DNA of 64,000 nucleotides from Trichosphaerium sp. ATCC 40318. Its lineage: Eukaryota; Discosea; Flabellinia; Trichosidae. The stretch lies in contig JALMLS010000143.1 in the NCBI GenBank assembly GCA_038496445.1, positions 1 through 64,000 on the forward strand. The letters are read 5' to 3'. The notes beneath the pieces are model-generated. The model had not been told where the DNA came from. It worked only from the letters and a program-made list of their open reading frames with translations, and ran no database searches. Of the stretch, positions 1-11,747 are shown one piece after another. How positions within the stretch are numbered: position 1 is the first letter of the stretch; the number at the start of each line of letters is the position of its first letter. Both the position numbers and the translations under genes were made by a program.

Positions 1-105
1 CTTAGGTGGTTGTGCTTCACTTAGGTGGGGAACGGATTTTCTTTGATGAATTCAAATAAAATGGCGAGAAATTATACTTCAAACAAAACCCCATAACGTA
101 ACAAC

Positions 106-786
106 ATGGCATCTACAAGAACTTGGGGAAGACAATACGAAGAAAATACCAGCAACCTTTACAATCCATGGTACGTTCCTGGCTTTTGCCTACTACTCTT
201 TTTTGCCGTTTATTAGCCGGCTTACGCGTTGAAAAGGGAAGGGAGGCAAGTACAAACTCTAAAGAAACGAAAACAAGCTGTTTCTCAACGAAATCTACCA
301 GAAGGGTTTTTAGAGGTTAAATCATGGGATGACGCATCCTACATGTCTGATATTATTGATACAAGAGATAAAGACGTTACACGCATCACAAGGTACCCAA
401 AAAATAAGGTTTTTCTGATCGTTTATTGACTACTTAAAGGGACATGGCTGACATCAATGAAGTCATGAGGGATCTTGCAGAAATGGTTGAGGCTGATGGT
501 TATCTCATTGGTGCGTACTCTTCATATCTTTGCCGAGCATGTCTCATTATGTAAATTAGATAACATTGAAACACATATTGATGATGTAGGAGAAAATACC
601 AAGATTGCTTTGAAAGAAATTCAAAAAGCTGACAAAAGTCAGCGAGCAAAACGCAAACGGTACCACTTTCTTAATACTTTCTATCAATATTACTTACACA
701 TTAAAAGGAATTGGTGCCTAGGACTTACTGGAGTTGGTGTAACGGCTGCAGTGATTGCAACACTGGCCATTTTTCGACCAAGATAA
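106..786 (+). CDS. Syntaxin-like Qa-type SNARE, tail-anchored
   Basis: Five exons fit GT..AG rules: 106-170, 237-392, 440-510, 560-659 and 708-786. The encoded protein is short, about 155 residues. It has a basic N-terminal part, a SNARE heptad region (DINEVMRDLAEMV...LIDNIE) closely resembling syntaxin 7/12-type Qa-SNAREs, a basic juxtamembrane stretch (RAKRKR), and one C-terminal hydrophobic anchor followed by only a few residues. Known role of the family: target-membrane SNARE in vesicle fusion. Two things are odd. There is no room for an N-terminal Habc bundle, and the ionic zero-layer position, normally Gln, reads Asp (EADGY where the family has ESQGE or EQG). The start at 106 needs the acceptor at 236; an acceptor at 216 is also possible but leaves no ATG in frame. 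The last intron (660-707) is a multiple of three and could be read through. Confidence 0.75.
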
Positions 787-1151
787 AAACAACAATCTCA
801 AACTTTTCGCAACACAAACTGACATGTCTATAAATCTGATACTGTATAATAAACCTTGTAAATATTACACCATGAAAACAAGTTTGAGTGTTCTTAATTG
901 TTAACATCGTCATGAAGTACTGGTTGGTTATATAAATGAAGTACCTTCTGAAGTTTAAAAATAAGAGTAACATTATTTCAAAATGCGTGACTTCTTCTCA
1001 ACTAGTTTGAATGTACTTTCAGAATAAAAAAACGGTAGAGTTAGATTGTGCGTTATTCATTGTACATAGCTTCCTTATCTATCATTAATGTTCATTAGAG
1101 GCAATTCAATCTTTAATGTGAATCAACAACGCGTTGCATAGAACCTGAAAC
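787..1151. other. Intergenic, nothing recognised
   Basis: AT-rich spacer between two converging genes. I see no supported ORF, RNA gene or repeat. It probably carries the 3' ends of the SNARE and F-box transcripts. Confidence 0.5.
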
Positions 1152-1922
1152 TCATCCATAGGAGCAATTTGAAGAATACAATTTGTGACCAGAATGTTTA
1201 GAATATTTCCCTACCTCTACCACTCCATCGCTTATTTTGTAATTGAGGCATCTTGTATTTTTAGAAACAAAGATACGGTCAGTTTTCTTTTGAAGACAGC
1301 TTGCTGTCTCATCTAAAACCAAGCGATTCAAACAAACAGCGCCTTTTGTTTCATCAACAGTAAATGTTCCTATCTCTACTGTTGTACCGTAATAGCTAGA
1401 ACCACTTTCAATCCTCAAAGTAGCGAACATTGAGCAAGAACCATCAATATCTTGCTGAGAAACAAGTCTTTGATTGATCAGATATTCCCAAATATGTGGT
1501 GATGGGTATTGCGGTCCTCTCCATCTGATGCAGAGATAAATACTCTCAAAAAATTCGTATATTTTACCCTTATTTCTTCCACGCTTCCACACTCCTTCTC
1601 TTGGGAATAGGTGTTGTTGAGGTTGAACAAAAAAGTTCACAAGCCAGAGATATCCAAAATTACTTGTGTAGAATCCGTTAATACAGCGAAGAAGTGACAA
1701 ACTCCTGAGAGCGGTTGTGTCTTCTCTGAGCTTGATAATAGATTTCAAACGCCATGTAGGAGAATTCAAGGATAACAATTGTTGCCAGAAAGCACTGTTG
1801 TTTTTGTGCTTGATGTAAAGTTGTTTTGTAGTCATGAGCAAATACTTGACATCATTGAAGTCACATTTTGTACAAATCATACAAAACACATCTGAGACTA
1901 ACGAACTTATTATGTCACTCAT
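1152..1922 (-). CDS. F-box-like protein, intronless
   Basis: Open frame of 256 codons with an ATG start and no intron, which is unusual here. The first 50 residues look like an F-box: a hydrophobic helix (VFCMICTKCDFNDVKYLL), then a region ending in a WQQLL-type helix. The rest has no repeat or motif that I recognise. F-box proteins are usually substrate adaptors of SCF ubiquitin ligases. The assignment rests on the N-terminal pattern only. A similar-sized intronless gene lies at 5614-6396 on the same strand. Confidence 0.5.
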   Translation of the reverse strand: MSDIISSLVSDVFCMICTKCDFNDVKYLLMTTKQLYIKHKNNSAFWQQLLSLNSPTWRLKSIIKLREDTTALRSLSLLRCINGFYTSNFGYLWLVNFFVQPQQHLFPREGVWKRGRNKGKIYEFFESIYLCIRWRGPQYPSPHIWEYLINQRLVSQQDIDGSCSMFATLRIESGSSYYGTTVEIGTFTVDETKGAVCLNRLVLDETASCLQKKTDRIFVSKNTRCLNYKISDGVVEVGKYSKHSGHKLYSSNCSYG

Positions 1923-2243
1923 ACTTTGTTTAACTATTAATAACTTGAAGTTTCTTTATTTCGTTCGAGAGGATTTTGATAAATATAAAAGCTTCACTGG
2001 CACTTGATACAACTGCTGTTGTGCTTGTACAAAACTAATAATGAACCTTCAAAGAATGTAAGAGAATTTCATTTAATGCTTTTTAACAACTTGTCATTAT
2101 TAATCAAGACTCACAGAATATGACAATACACTTCACTGTACTTTTGGGGTAATATAGCTAACAGCCTTCGTACTTTCGTGTCCTATAATAATTGTTGAAA
2201 TAAAAGGGAACTCCCTTTGAGGTTGCAATAAAAATACAAAGAC
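1923..2243. other. Divergent promoter region
   Basis: Spacer between the minus-strand F-box gene and a plus-strand small gene, so it should hold two promoters. AT-rich; no specific element recognised. Confidence 0.4.
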
Positions 2244-2518
2244 ATGGCAACGAACCTTAACAGCACATCAACAAGTTACATTAAAAAATATCTGTACAAC
2301 CAGTTACCTTTGTCCGAGAAAAATGAGCAACCTAGTGTGGTATTTGGTAAAAGTACTAAACATCTAGTACCCCTTGTTAAAGCTCGGTTAGTAGTAAAAA
2401 CAGCATCTCACTTTCAGATTCTTACTTTTTGCTGTTTAGAAAATTCGCATCATATTCAACCACGTTTTTTTGGTTAGCCAAGCTGGAGTTGTATTTATTC
2501 ATCATACTATTGTTTTAA
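2244..2518 (+). CDS. Small protein with C-terminal hydrophobic segment
   Basis: Two exons, 2244-2386 and 2440-2518, separated by a 53-nt intron (GTTAGT...TTTAG), give a protein of 73 residues. The N-terminal two thirds are polar. The end (FFWLAKLELYLFIILLF) is strongly hydrophobic, which suggests a tail-anchored membrane protein. The start has a good context after an A-rich leader. I do not recognise a family. Without splicing the frame stays open for only a few more codons, so the intron is inferred from the signals and the better protein it makes. Confidence 0.45.
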
Positions 2519-2587
2519 TAGTAGAGATGCACAGTGAACGTGTCCCACGTCATCATACTTGAAATCCCGCAAATACTTCGTGTGAAA

Positions 2588-2830
2588 TCATTCATGGGGT
2601 TTCTGTTCAGCCGCAATACTTCGTTGAACTGAAGGCTGAAAATGTGTGACGACAACTTTCTTCGTTCCAATGGGATGAAGGATTTCTCCAGGGAGTTCCT
2701 TCGTATTTAGAGCGCTCATATCTGCATTGCAAATGCAAGCAGTATAGCGCAAAAAAACACTTTGGGGCACGCCACGCTATCACCTCTTTTGCTTTTGGTG
2801 CCCAGATTATGGTGTTTGCTTCGCGTGTGA
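2588..2830 (-). CDS. Possible small gene, unrecognised
   Basis: On the minus strand a 43-codon open frame starts at an ATG near 2719 (MSALNTKELPGEILHP...) directly after a splice-acceptor-like GCAATGCAG. An overlapping frame can be spliced to upstream sequence reading TREANTIIWAPKAKEV. Either could be the last exon of a small gene, but I could not find a start that makes one consistent model. Confidence 0.2.
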
Positions 2831-2976
2831 ACAAAACTGAGCTAACATTGCTCTAGATTACCGCCCTCGCCATCAACAGGAAGGAATTATGATGCATATT
2901 TATAGTGAGAAGGCACCTACGAGCACTTTCATGAAGCAGTTTAAAAACAAGGTTGGTTGCAACAAGTTTTTTATTA

Positions 2977-4232
2977 TTAAGCGATATGTTTTATGGTCTC
3001 AGCAATACTTTGAGCCGAGCTCTTATCACTATACGCTTCCACCACAAGTAGTAACTCATTTATGTTTGTTTTACCTTTGCGAAGTTTAATATCTGCTTTT
3101 TTTCTGGAAATAATCATGTATGTCACTTTACATCGCATTTTCTCCAAGTCTACGATAACTACCCAACCTTTTGCATACTCCACTTTTTTAGAAACAATAA
3201 ATCTACCCATATTAGATCCAAAATGCCAATCTGGAGGTATAACAAATCCTAATATTTTTGAAGAGTCAGCGACACAAAAGAAACCGCAAAGAAAAGAATG
3301 AAGTTTGCCTTACCATCAATTTCAGCAACAATTGGTTCTACAAGATGCACGTGTTTATCTGCTGGTCTTAGAGAATCAAAGCCTATCTATACCGTATTAA
3401 TAAACAAACAACAATGATAGGCTTGTAGTTGGTAACAGAATAAACGCTGATATGATTGTTCTGACTTGAGGAACTTTAAGAGTTTGTGGAATAACAACCG
3501 TCGCAGCAATCACATCAGCGCTAATTTAATTACCCACGTCAGGCCCTACCAACTACCAAAAGAGTATCGCACAGTGCCGGGATCTGCTAAATCGCCTAAC
3601 TTGCAATTGGTCGCATTATATAAACCTAAACATTAATAAGAAAATTGAACTTGTAATATCACTCACGTGCCAATAAGAGGATAACGTGAAATGCCAAGGC
3701 GTTCTGTGCCATCTGAAACATCGTCTTCGAATAACCATCCTAGTTTGACGTCAAAAAAAGGCAACCAACTCCAGTGCATGACTATTTTTTTTTTCAATAA
3801 GTGTCTAATTGGCACCTTGGCATAGTATGTGGTGGAATTCGCGATCATCTAAGGCTTTTGACACCACTAGATCCAAAGACCACTCCAAATCGTCCATATC
3901 TCTTGGTGGCTTCTTTATATTCGCAATTCTATCGTTTTGAGGTATTTTGGACTCCAAGTTGTACGCTTGGTTAATTTTCTCCATTACCCACTGTTTCCAT
4001 TCCCAGTCCCCAATGAGTGATGTTTTACGCGCATCAGACGGATTTAGTAGTGTTGTAGCGTATACCGATTTACAAACTCTAAACGCATCGCCAGATCCAG
4101 AACCTGACGCTCGGTGTTACGAAAAACGTCTTTAAAATTAACGGAAACGAAGTTGGTACCAATAAACACTGAATTAGACACTTCAAGAGTTGGACATCGC
4201 TCTATTCTATCAAATGCGAGTGAAACTTGCAT
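2977..4232 (-). CDS. Unrecognised multi-exon gene
   Basis: Several minus-strand blocks have good coding character and splice-like borders. Candidate first exon: MQVSLAFDRIERCPTLEVSN. Then a block with SLIGDWEWKQWVMEKINQAY, a block with HWSWLPFFDVKLGWLFEDD, and a C-terminal block (3256-2977) with HLVEPIVAEIDGFVIPPDW and GWVVIVDLEKMRCKVTYMII. The middle joins (about 3430-3670) do not all keep one frame, so either I have misplaced introns or the gene is damaged. Tryptophan-rich, no transmembrane segment obvious. I do not recognise a family and give no function. Confidence 0.45.
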
Positions 4233-4481
4233 CTCTACTCTGCATTTATCGGCAGCACTTAACTTAACATTCAACTACCACGCTGATTACGTGAAGTGTG
4301 CTTGAATTTACTAGATTTGTCTTTTGCATTTTTATTCTGCAATCATAGCAACTCCTCTTCACAAAAAAAGTACGTTAATCACCACTCGTCGTTTGATTAG
4401 TTAGTTTCTTTCACAAACCCTAAAACAAGCTTTTATGCTTCCAGTTTTGATTCACAATCTTATAATTTGCTTAGTACCATC

Positions 4482-5103
4482 ATGGCAACTTGGTCAACAG
4501 GTCTATTTCACGTTTTCGCTGATTTGGAAGTCTTGTACGTACCCCAAAGAGTCTCATTTAGTTGTTTTAAACACTCGTATGGTTTGTTGCACGAGAGTGT
4601 GAGTTCTGTGCGCTTTCTCAAAACGACGAAGTTCTCTGTTTGTTTATTTGCATTTTCCGTCGCTTATATAGTTTTTTTAAGCCTATACGGTGCTCTAGCC
4701 CCACAATGCTTGGCAGTTGAAAACAAAATGAAAATCGAAAAACCGGAACATGGTGAGGGAAATGGTCCCCTAGGTGCGTAGATCAACGGTATTATCATTT
4801 TACAACGCTAACGATGTAAAACTAGGAACTGGTATGGTACAAGACGATATGTCCCGTCTTATCTCTTTTGTCCTTTGCTACTGCATTCCTTGCGTTCGTG
4901 TATGCTGGAGAGGATCTGTTCGCGAAAAATACGGTATTGGCGGAAGTTTTGTTGGTGATCTTGTTTCAGCGCTTGTTTGCTGGCAAATGAGCATCTGCCA
5001 AGAGGCTCGTGAGATCAAAGCACGCAACGGTGGACTCAAAGCTGCCCGCGCTTCAAACCTACCTGAATTGACACAACCTTTAATGATGACTGATGACAAC
5101 TAA
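4482..5103 (+). CDS. PLAC8 (cornifelin) family protein
   Basis: Exons 4482-4534, 4682-4773 and 4826-5103 give about 140 residues. It opens with WSTGLFHVFADLEV, the family's usual GL.DCF.D start. It continues with a Leu-Tyr-Gly...Cys block (LYGALAPQCLAVENK), a hydrophobic cysteine-containing segment (LCYCIPCVRVCWRGSVREKYGI) and the family ending CWQMSICQEAREIKAR. Family members are small cysteine-rich membrane-associated proteins, linked in plants to metal resistance and cell-size control. Compared with typical members the cysteine-rich first motif is reduced. Frames match at both splice junctions. Confident for family, function unknown here. Confidence 0.85.
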
Positions 5104-5613
5104 ACGTTCACATTTTTTTTTATCTTTGAAGATACTGTATAATTTATTACCCATCGGTCTTAATAAAACCATATTAAACCAACTTCTCCCTTTCTTCGAA
5201 TAGCATAAAATAACCTCACACGGCGCACGATGTAGAATACAAAAATAAGTTGCAGAGAAACTCATTATAGTCAAGTGCTGGATGTTACCAGCGTAGGAGT
5301 TATCATTATTTGTACAAAAGGGCTCCAATGTCAGAATTGACGTGCAATAACGCAATGTTGTTTTAGTGCTTCACTCAAAATACTTCTCCGTTACAAGCCC
5401 TTGTCTTCTACATTTGTTGTCATTGGTGGATGCATTAACTCGTCTATCGAAATCGCGTATGTAAGACAGCATGTCACAATCTAATATGAGGTTTATTGCA
5501 ATAATCACTGTTTTCACAACAAAATACATTGTACTACCCCGTATTATCTATTGGCACGTGGCTTTGCGCACTTACTGTAGTTTTCTCAACAAGAAAATGA
5601 TGTACACGTGACG
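5104..5613. other. Intergenic, nothing recognised
   Basis: Spacer between converging genes. Two CACGTG palindromes lie at its right end (about 5556 and 5604). No ORF that I would defend. Confidence 0.4.
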
Positions 5614-6396
5614 TTATTGTTCTGATTTTCTCCAAAAAGACAAGGAAGCAAGATGTGATGATCGGTCTGGAAATATTGTTAAGCTTCTAAGCACGTGTTC
5701 GTAACCGTTCACAACGGTTATATAGTCATCTTCTGCTTTTATCAAAGCAATACCCGCTCTATTAGCTGCTTTGACTTCCAACAAATAGCATCTAGGTCCC
5801 AGTTGAGGCCGTTCAACGAATGTCGTCACATAACCGTTTGTGTTAGGGTATATACTGTGTCCATCTTCGTAATACTTGTGAACTTCGCCAGCCATACTCT
5901 CAGGACCAAATGTGTCATATGTACACTTCCAGGTGCCAACGAGAATATCCAATAGCCTGATTACCTTAAATCTAAACAGTTCAGATGTCCCATACTCGTT
6001 GTACAACCGTGACAAGTCTGTAGGATCGATTGGTACACAAAGTGCCGTTAGTAATTGTAAAGATTTGAGGGATTGCAGTAGATCTAGTTGTATGGGCTCG
6101 TAGAAGTCGCAGTATGATATATCAAGAGATGTCACGCTTGTTTTCCACAGATAAGTGCAAAGTACTTTAAAATCTATTGGTTCAGGTTCAGGAGCTATGT
6201 ACACGCGTTCTACATGTTTACATTGCTTAAGAAGTATCAATGCACTGTGACTGACGATAATCTCGTTTAGAGTTTCTAAGACACGCATTGAAGCTTTTTT
6301 AAGCGCTTTACATGTAACTTGAATTGCCAGGTTCATTTCCACGTCTAAAGCTTTGACAATCTCATATTGAACATCGAAGGGCATCATAGAGAGCAT
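5614..6396 (-). CDS. F-box-like protein, intronless
   Basis: A 260-codon uninterrupted frame with an ATG start. The N-terminus (MPFDVQYEIVKALDVEMNLAIQ) fits an F-box, with the common pattern of a proline followed by helices and a conserved CK.L turn. A short Leu-rich stretch follows (VTSLDISYCDF), suggesting one or two degenerate leucine-rich repeats; the second half is unassigned. It would act as a ubiquitin-ligase adaptor if the F-box is real. Lack of introns matches the other F-box genes of this window. Confidence 0.5.
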   Translation of the reverse strand: MLSMMPFDVQYEIVKALDVEMNLAIQVTCKALKKASMRVLETLNEIIVSHSALILLKQCKHVERVYIAPEPEPIDFKVLCTYLWKTSVTSLDISYCDFYEPIQLDLLQSLKSLQLLTALCVPIDPTDLSRLYNEYGTSELFRFKVIRLLDILVGTWKCTYDTFGPESMAGEVHKYYEDGHSIYPNTNGYVTTFVERPQLGPRCYLLEVKAANRAGIALIKAEDDYITVVNGYEHVLRSLTIFPDRSSHLASLSFWRKSEQ

Positions 6397-6738
6397 GTTG
6401 AGCGTTAGTCGTTACTTCACGTTAAAATGACTTGTTATGACTTACCTGTTGGCGTTTTTACAATCCTGCAGAACCACGCCCGCACATAACTCCATCAATA
6501 ACTTGAGTTACATAAGCGTAATAATCTTGCTCTTCATCTCGTATGGGTCAACACGTGATATCGAAACATACTCGGTTTCAAAAACTAAAAACTGTCACAA
6601 TGCAAAGGCCTAACTGGTTGATATGACGCTGTATGCTTGATCGATTGTTGATAGATTGTGGTGATTGCAAAAAATGGCAAAAAGACGCGGTTTTACCGTT
6701 TCTTCCACTCGGACTAGTACGCTCCACTAATCGAATGA
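6397..6738. other. Intergenic, nothing recognised
   Basis: Short spacer upstream of the F-box-like gene; probably its promoter. No element identified. Confidence 0.35.
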
Positions 6739-7008
6739 TCACTCAATCATCCACAACGAACGATACCAGATCTGGCGGCGTAGCGTGTGGTGCTTGCTAC
6801 GACGTCTGACTTGGTACAAGGACGGTTTCTTTGGCGGAGCTAGCTTGCCTTCCAAGCGTAGTCTCTTTCTAAGAGCCTTCCTTTTTGCGTATATATTGGG
6901 GTTTTTCTTGTGAGTCGCGGGCGCTGCAGTCTCCAAAGATTCTAAGAAGACTATCAGCTGGCTTAGAAGCACACCTGACGCTCTCTTCATTAAGTCATCA
7001 AATGACAT
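6739..7008 (-). CDS. Small basic protein, unrecognised
   Basis: An 89-codon frame from an ATG at 7008. The first 30 residues are amphipathic (MSFDDLMKRASGVLLSQLIV). The remainder is very basic, rich in Arg and Lys (KRKALRKRLRLEGKL, RRRSKHHTLRRQ), and ends near a Trp pair. The frame stays open upstream to 7131, so a further 5' exon is possible. The composition would suit a nucleic-acid-binding or ribosomal protein, but no family is recognised. Confidence 0.3.
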   Translation of the reverse strand: MSFDDLMKRASGVLLSQLIVFLESLETAAPATHKKNPNIYAKRKALRKRLRLEGKLAPPKKPSLYQVRRRSKHHTLRRQIWYRSLWMIE

Positions 7009-7991
7009 TAAACCCTCATCAATTGCCTGGAGTAAGCGGTAGAGAAGACTTAATATCAGTTGTACACTGAAGAGGAAGAGATTGAAAGATTGCTCTAAGG
7101 AGAGTACTGGAACTATACCAAACATATACATAATACGTTTTTTATTGTGTCTATAAATGTTGCCAAATTTGTTTATAAACCCTTAAAAAAGCAATCGAAA
7201 TAAATTGTGGGATACACTTCACAGAAATATCCATTTTAATTACTCAATTATGGATAATGCACATTTACAAACGCTTGTAAACCCTTGTGGTTGTTACTTT
7301 AGGGTGTGAGAACCGTTTTGACGATTTTTTGGATCGCAACATGTGCTTCTAAACGAGTACTACGTCCGATTTTATATCGAATGTAATTTTAGTTGCTCCA
7401 CCGCGTTACACCGGTGCTAGCAAACATTTGGTGCCTTCGTTCTACAATACGAAAAGAAGCTATGGTGGATATTCGGTGAAATGAGTTGCAAAGAAAAGTA
7501 GAACGACTATACAAATTTGTGAAACGAACTGGTTTTTTCTTCCATTTTTAGGTTAGCAGGTGTCGTTTCGTTCACAGTCGCTTTAAAACTGCTTTTGTCA
7601 AGATCTCTTGGTAGATAATTTGTAACGGTTAAATAATATCTTGACCACAACATACTTGCAGTCGTAGTATCAACACGAGTAGACACAAATAAATGGTACT
7701 AGAATTCAAAATGTCGAATTCAGCCAAGAATAATTATGAAAGCCGCTAAAAGGTCGATTCAGAGTCTCCGCGCGTAGTTGTATGGAATAAAGCATTTTAT
7801 CGTAGTTTGATAGAGTTTCTTAAAATATGTCTAAAAGCCTCCTAACTATCACGAGATGCATTTAATATATAGTTGCAGGTCATAGTGATTACTTTAAAGG
7901 CGCTATGAGGGTTCTACTCTTTTAAATATTCAAAAAAAGTAATGTATTTTACGCGGCGCCACTAGTTGCGATTCTAATTCTGTTTATTTTG
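7009..7991. other. Long stretch without a supported gene
   Basis: Nearly 1 kb of AT-rich sequence with no convincing ORF, RNA gene or tandem repeat. It lies downstream of the NAA35 gene. Confidence 0.4.
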
Positions 7992-10900
7992 TTACTTTTT
8001 TTTTTCTTCAGCAGTTGGTTCACCACGTAATTTCTCGTACACTGGTTGCTTGGCTTGTTTTTTAACAAGTGTAATTACAGGCCAATGAGGGTGACCATCG
8101 AATGAAAATTTTGCAGTCAATGTATCATCCTTCAGTTGCTTGTTATGTGGAAGCTTAGACAATCCGGTGTAGTTCGTGTGAGCGACCTAAAGCAACCAGT
8201 AAGCTGTTGAACAATGACAGAAACTCAAAAGAAAAAGAGTTTAACACTCTTAAAGACATACCAACTTGACACGCTTGATGGTGTTCTTGAGTGCGTCTGG
8301 TGTATCAGCATGTGAATTCAACTCGTTGAATCCCTCTAAAGCGAGTTTGTAAGAATCCAATGAACCTCTGAAGACGTCTTGAAGCTGAAGCAGAAGTTAG
8401 AAAAAGTGAATAGAGCAATGTTTTAAAAAGTTACCTTAAATGACTTAAAATTGGTCCCTTGTTGCTTGAACTTGTGCCAAGCCTCAGAAGGAGGATGAGG
8501 AAGCGTATAGAATGCTGAGAAGCGATGATAAAAATTCATTTGAGGAGAACCAAACTTAAACTAAAGGAGCTAAGTGAGTCTTGAGTTTTGATTTAAAATG
8601 ATGTTACCTCTGGAATGAAAATCTTATCGTTCATCATGAGTACTGCAATATGCTTTAAAAAAAATGCTTAGAAGGTAAAGAATAATAAATATATGTTAAC
8701 TTACTCTTAGTACACCTCTACAGAGGTTTTGGTATGCGAGGATATACTTATGAAGGTAATTGAAAGGAAGTGGTTGCTTGACAATGCGTTCCTTTTGTCT
8801 TATGGTAAGTGTCTTCTTGCGCTTGCCTATTGATAGAGTCAACACGAAAATAGGCTTTTATTATATGTGTAATTACTGGTGACCGATAGAGGGAGGTCAT
8901 GGACGGACAACGTACCTTTGTTGCCTTTTTTTCCTTTTTGATTTTTTCTTCCTTTTTGAGGTTGACTTTTTGGTGGTTGTTTACCACCCATTGGTGGCTT
9001 CACCCAACCGTTTGTGTTGCCTACAAAAGTCAGTTTTAATTTCTAAAACATTCTCCGAAAGCACAAATACGTACGCAAAAGGTTATGCCTCAATACATGT
9101 TCAAAACTGTTTGACCTTCTCAAATATAAAGTATCCATGTACCTAATTTTTGATAAGTTTGAGGTTTTTCTTCTCGCTTAAAAGAGAGTCATACCAGTAG
9201 ATCATAAAGTATTCATCTGGTCTGTAGAGTTGTAACTCAAATCCCAATTGAAGGTAACGAATCATTGATACGTATAATAGATCCATGTAAAGAGAAAGAA
9301 AGTATCGTGGGTAATCATAAGGGAACTAAAAGATTTCGAAATGAGTTATTTGATTACAACCATGTTTTTAAATATTGTACCGAATCTGCGCTAGAAAGAC
9401 CACATAGTGCTGTATCAACTTGATCACTCTAATAAAAAGTAAATAAAAACCTGGCTCATGCAATCGGAGAGGCAATACATCGCAGGGGTTTTATGATTTC
9501 AAGAAAAAAAGGGGAATGCATTTGGTGTCTTTTCTGGATTGTTGGGTTTTTTTGTACCTCTGTTATCCAGTGCATCCAGTAGTCAAATTCCTTACTTAAG
9601 CGACGCCTTTGTTGGGCTTTGTTCAATGAAAATACTTGATACTGGCGAAGAACAACCTTTGAAAAAGAAAAAAGTCAGCCTTTTTATGTATTTTAGAAAG
9701 TCGCAAAAAATTGAATACGAACCCTTCCAGCAGTCTCAATTGATAAGTTAGTATCAATATCTTTCTTTTGGCCAAATGTACGGCTTGGTACAGCAAAGAA
9801 TTTTGTAGCCATGTCCCTTGTAAGCTCCATTGGTGACTCTTTTCCGAAAATCAGTAAATCTTCTTTATCAGGTACTCTCTTAAAGATGCTATGCTACAAT
9901 AGTGTAAGAAACGCATAAAACATTGCGATAGACTATCATGACAAAAACAAAAACAAAAAAGTCAAGAAATTTCACCGCGCAAGAAAAAGTTCTTTGAGGC
10001 AAGCTAAACATGTCTTTCTTTCTTCCTTTGTTATTAGCGTAATTTTTGCTACGCACCACAAGTGTGATACGAATAATAGCGCTAGAAGCATTATCCATAA
10101 GCTCCCAGATGAAAAATCGTAAAGTGAATAGATTGTTATATGCTGTTATATCACAAAGCTTCATAAAATTACGGAGAACATTTGTAAGGTGTGGCACTGC
10201 TTCTAAAAATGTCCACGGTGTAATTGGCTTCAATGGAGAATTTGCATAGCGTTTACCCATATCACTCCTAAAGACATCTGGAACCTAACATAGAATTGTT
10301 AATAACACGTGATATTACAAGCACAATTAATAGCTTGTTACTATGTTGTGTCCGTTGTGTGTCCACAAAGTAAACACATTACCAAACATATGTGTTAAAT
10401 GTATTGACACCAATTTTTAGAGTAGGGCAGACGTACCTTTAGCAGTTCTTGAGATTGTTTCAACTTGTTAATTTGAACAACACAACCCAAAAATGTTCTT
10501 TTTGCTGTAGTGAATTCACGAGCTTCTAGTTGAACCCAAGCTTTTTGGTAAGACTATCAATAAATTAAGCATAACAGAAACACGTGTAAAAAAACCATAA
10601 TTCTCAAAAGAAAACCAAATGTGACAGTTGCGATTCAAGTTGATGTGTCAATCTTCACTGAATAAAATCTCACCTTGTGAAACATTAATCGCGTTATCAG
10701 TGCTTGTCTGATTTTTTCCTCTTCGTCTGCTTCACATTTCAGCTTCATTTCTATTAAATATTAGCATAACAATGAAAAAATTTGAAAACCTTTATTTTTT
10801 AGCTTTGTGAGCAAATCATCGCATTTCTCGAACGTTTCGTTCATGTCTATATCAGGAATAGCAATACCAGATATAACAGCAGAAAAATCATCTACCTACA

Positions 10901-11747
10901 TTTCTTGTCAACCTCACCAACTGGAAAAAAACCCGAAAGAAATTTCGGAAAAAAATAAAATAGTTTTGCCGTTTAAAAATTAGCTAATATCTTGTTACCT
11001 CATAGTTATCTGTGTTTTTAGCCATACCACGTATAGTCTTACACCTTGCGAGGTAGAATTTTATAACAACCTCGAGAATAGGGTTATCCTTGATGACTTT
11101 ATGATCGAACATGTAATAGCACGAAAATAGAGTCTGTATCAACTGAGCACCGCTGTACCACATGAGCTAGGAAAGAGTGAGTATATTATGGCTTGTAGTC
11201 TCATTTTTTGTGCCTCCAGAGTAAGCAAGTGATCAATGACGCCCATTGTTTCGCTGTAAGTGAGATCGCAAGGCTTTGTGAGGGTACCATCTAGCATGTG
11301 CTCGTACAGCGTTTTTACTTCTCCTGCACCAACGCACGGATCCATTTTATCCATGAGCTACTCTGGAATAAGAAACAACGCCTTCACAACGAAATGGTGG
11401 TAATTTCTTCGCGTTTCATACCTCTATAGCGCCCATAGCTTCTACAAGCGTAAATCTATCACCATACACCATTTGTGCAGGTTTCATTTCTAATTATCTT
11501 GTTGGTTTAAAGAAACAGTTAACACTCTATCGTACCATCCGCTACATCCCATAATAAGCTTTTTACATCACTCCATATTGGATCTGGCCTTTTTTCTTTC
11601 TGTTTCTTCTCTACTGTTGTACTGGTGTCCTTTGGTTTATCCTCATTAGTAACCGCTTCTACTGGCTCATTTGTCGGTCTATTATGCTTATTAGATAAAC
11701 GAGCGTTAAAAGCACAATTACTCTGCGTTCTTGACCGGCTCACTCAT
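7992..11747 (-). CDS. NAA35: N-alpha-acetyltransferase 35, NatC auxiliary subunit (Mak10)
   Basis: Many-exon gene. The start ATG at 11747 is followed by a 26-nt first exon and a short intron; the stop is at 7992. Diagnostic motifs in order: WDVADEMKPAQMVYGDRFTL then LVEAMGAIE, and after an intron MDKMDPCVGAGE, which together match the family's FEAMSAIEMMDPKMDAG signature. Later come PCDLTYSETMGVIDHLL, a long helical middle region, FPYDYPRYFLSLYMDLLY, and a C-terminal FSFDGHPHWPVI resembling the family's final HPFFPVI. NAA35 anchors the NatC complex (NAA30, NAA35, NAA38), which acetylates nascent N-termini starting Met-hydrophobic, at the ribosome. Length of about 650-700 residues agrees with the family. 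It faces NTMT1 head to head. Confidence 0.9.

Noticed and set aside
3062-4305. Plus-strand frames at 3062-3301, 3947-4135 and 4114-4305
   Set aside because: Antisense to minus-strand blocks with better coding character and splice signals.
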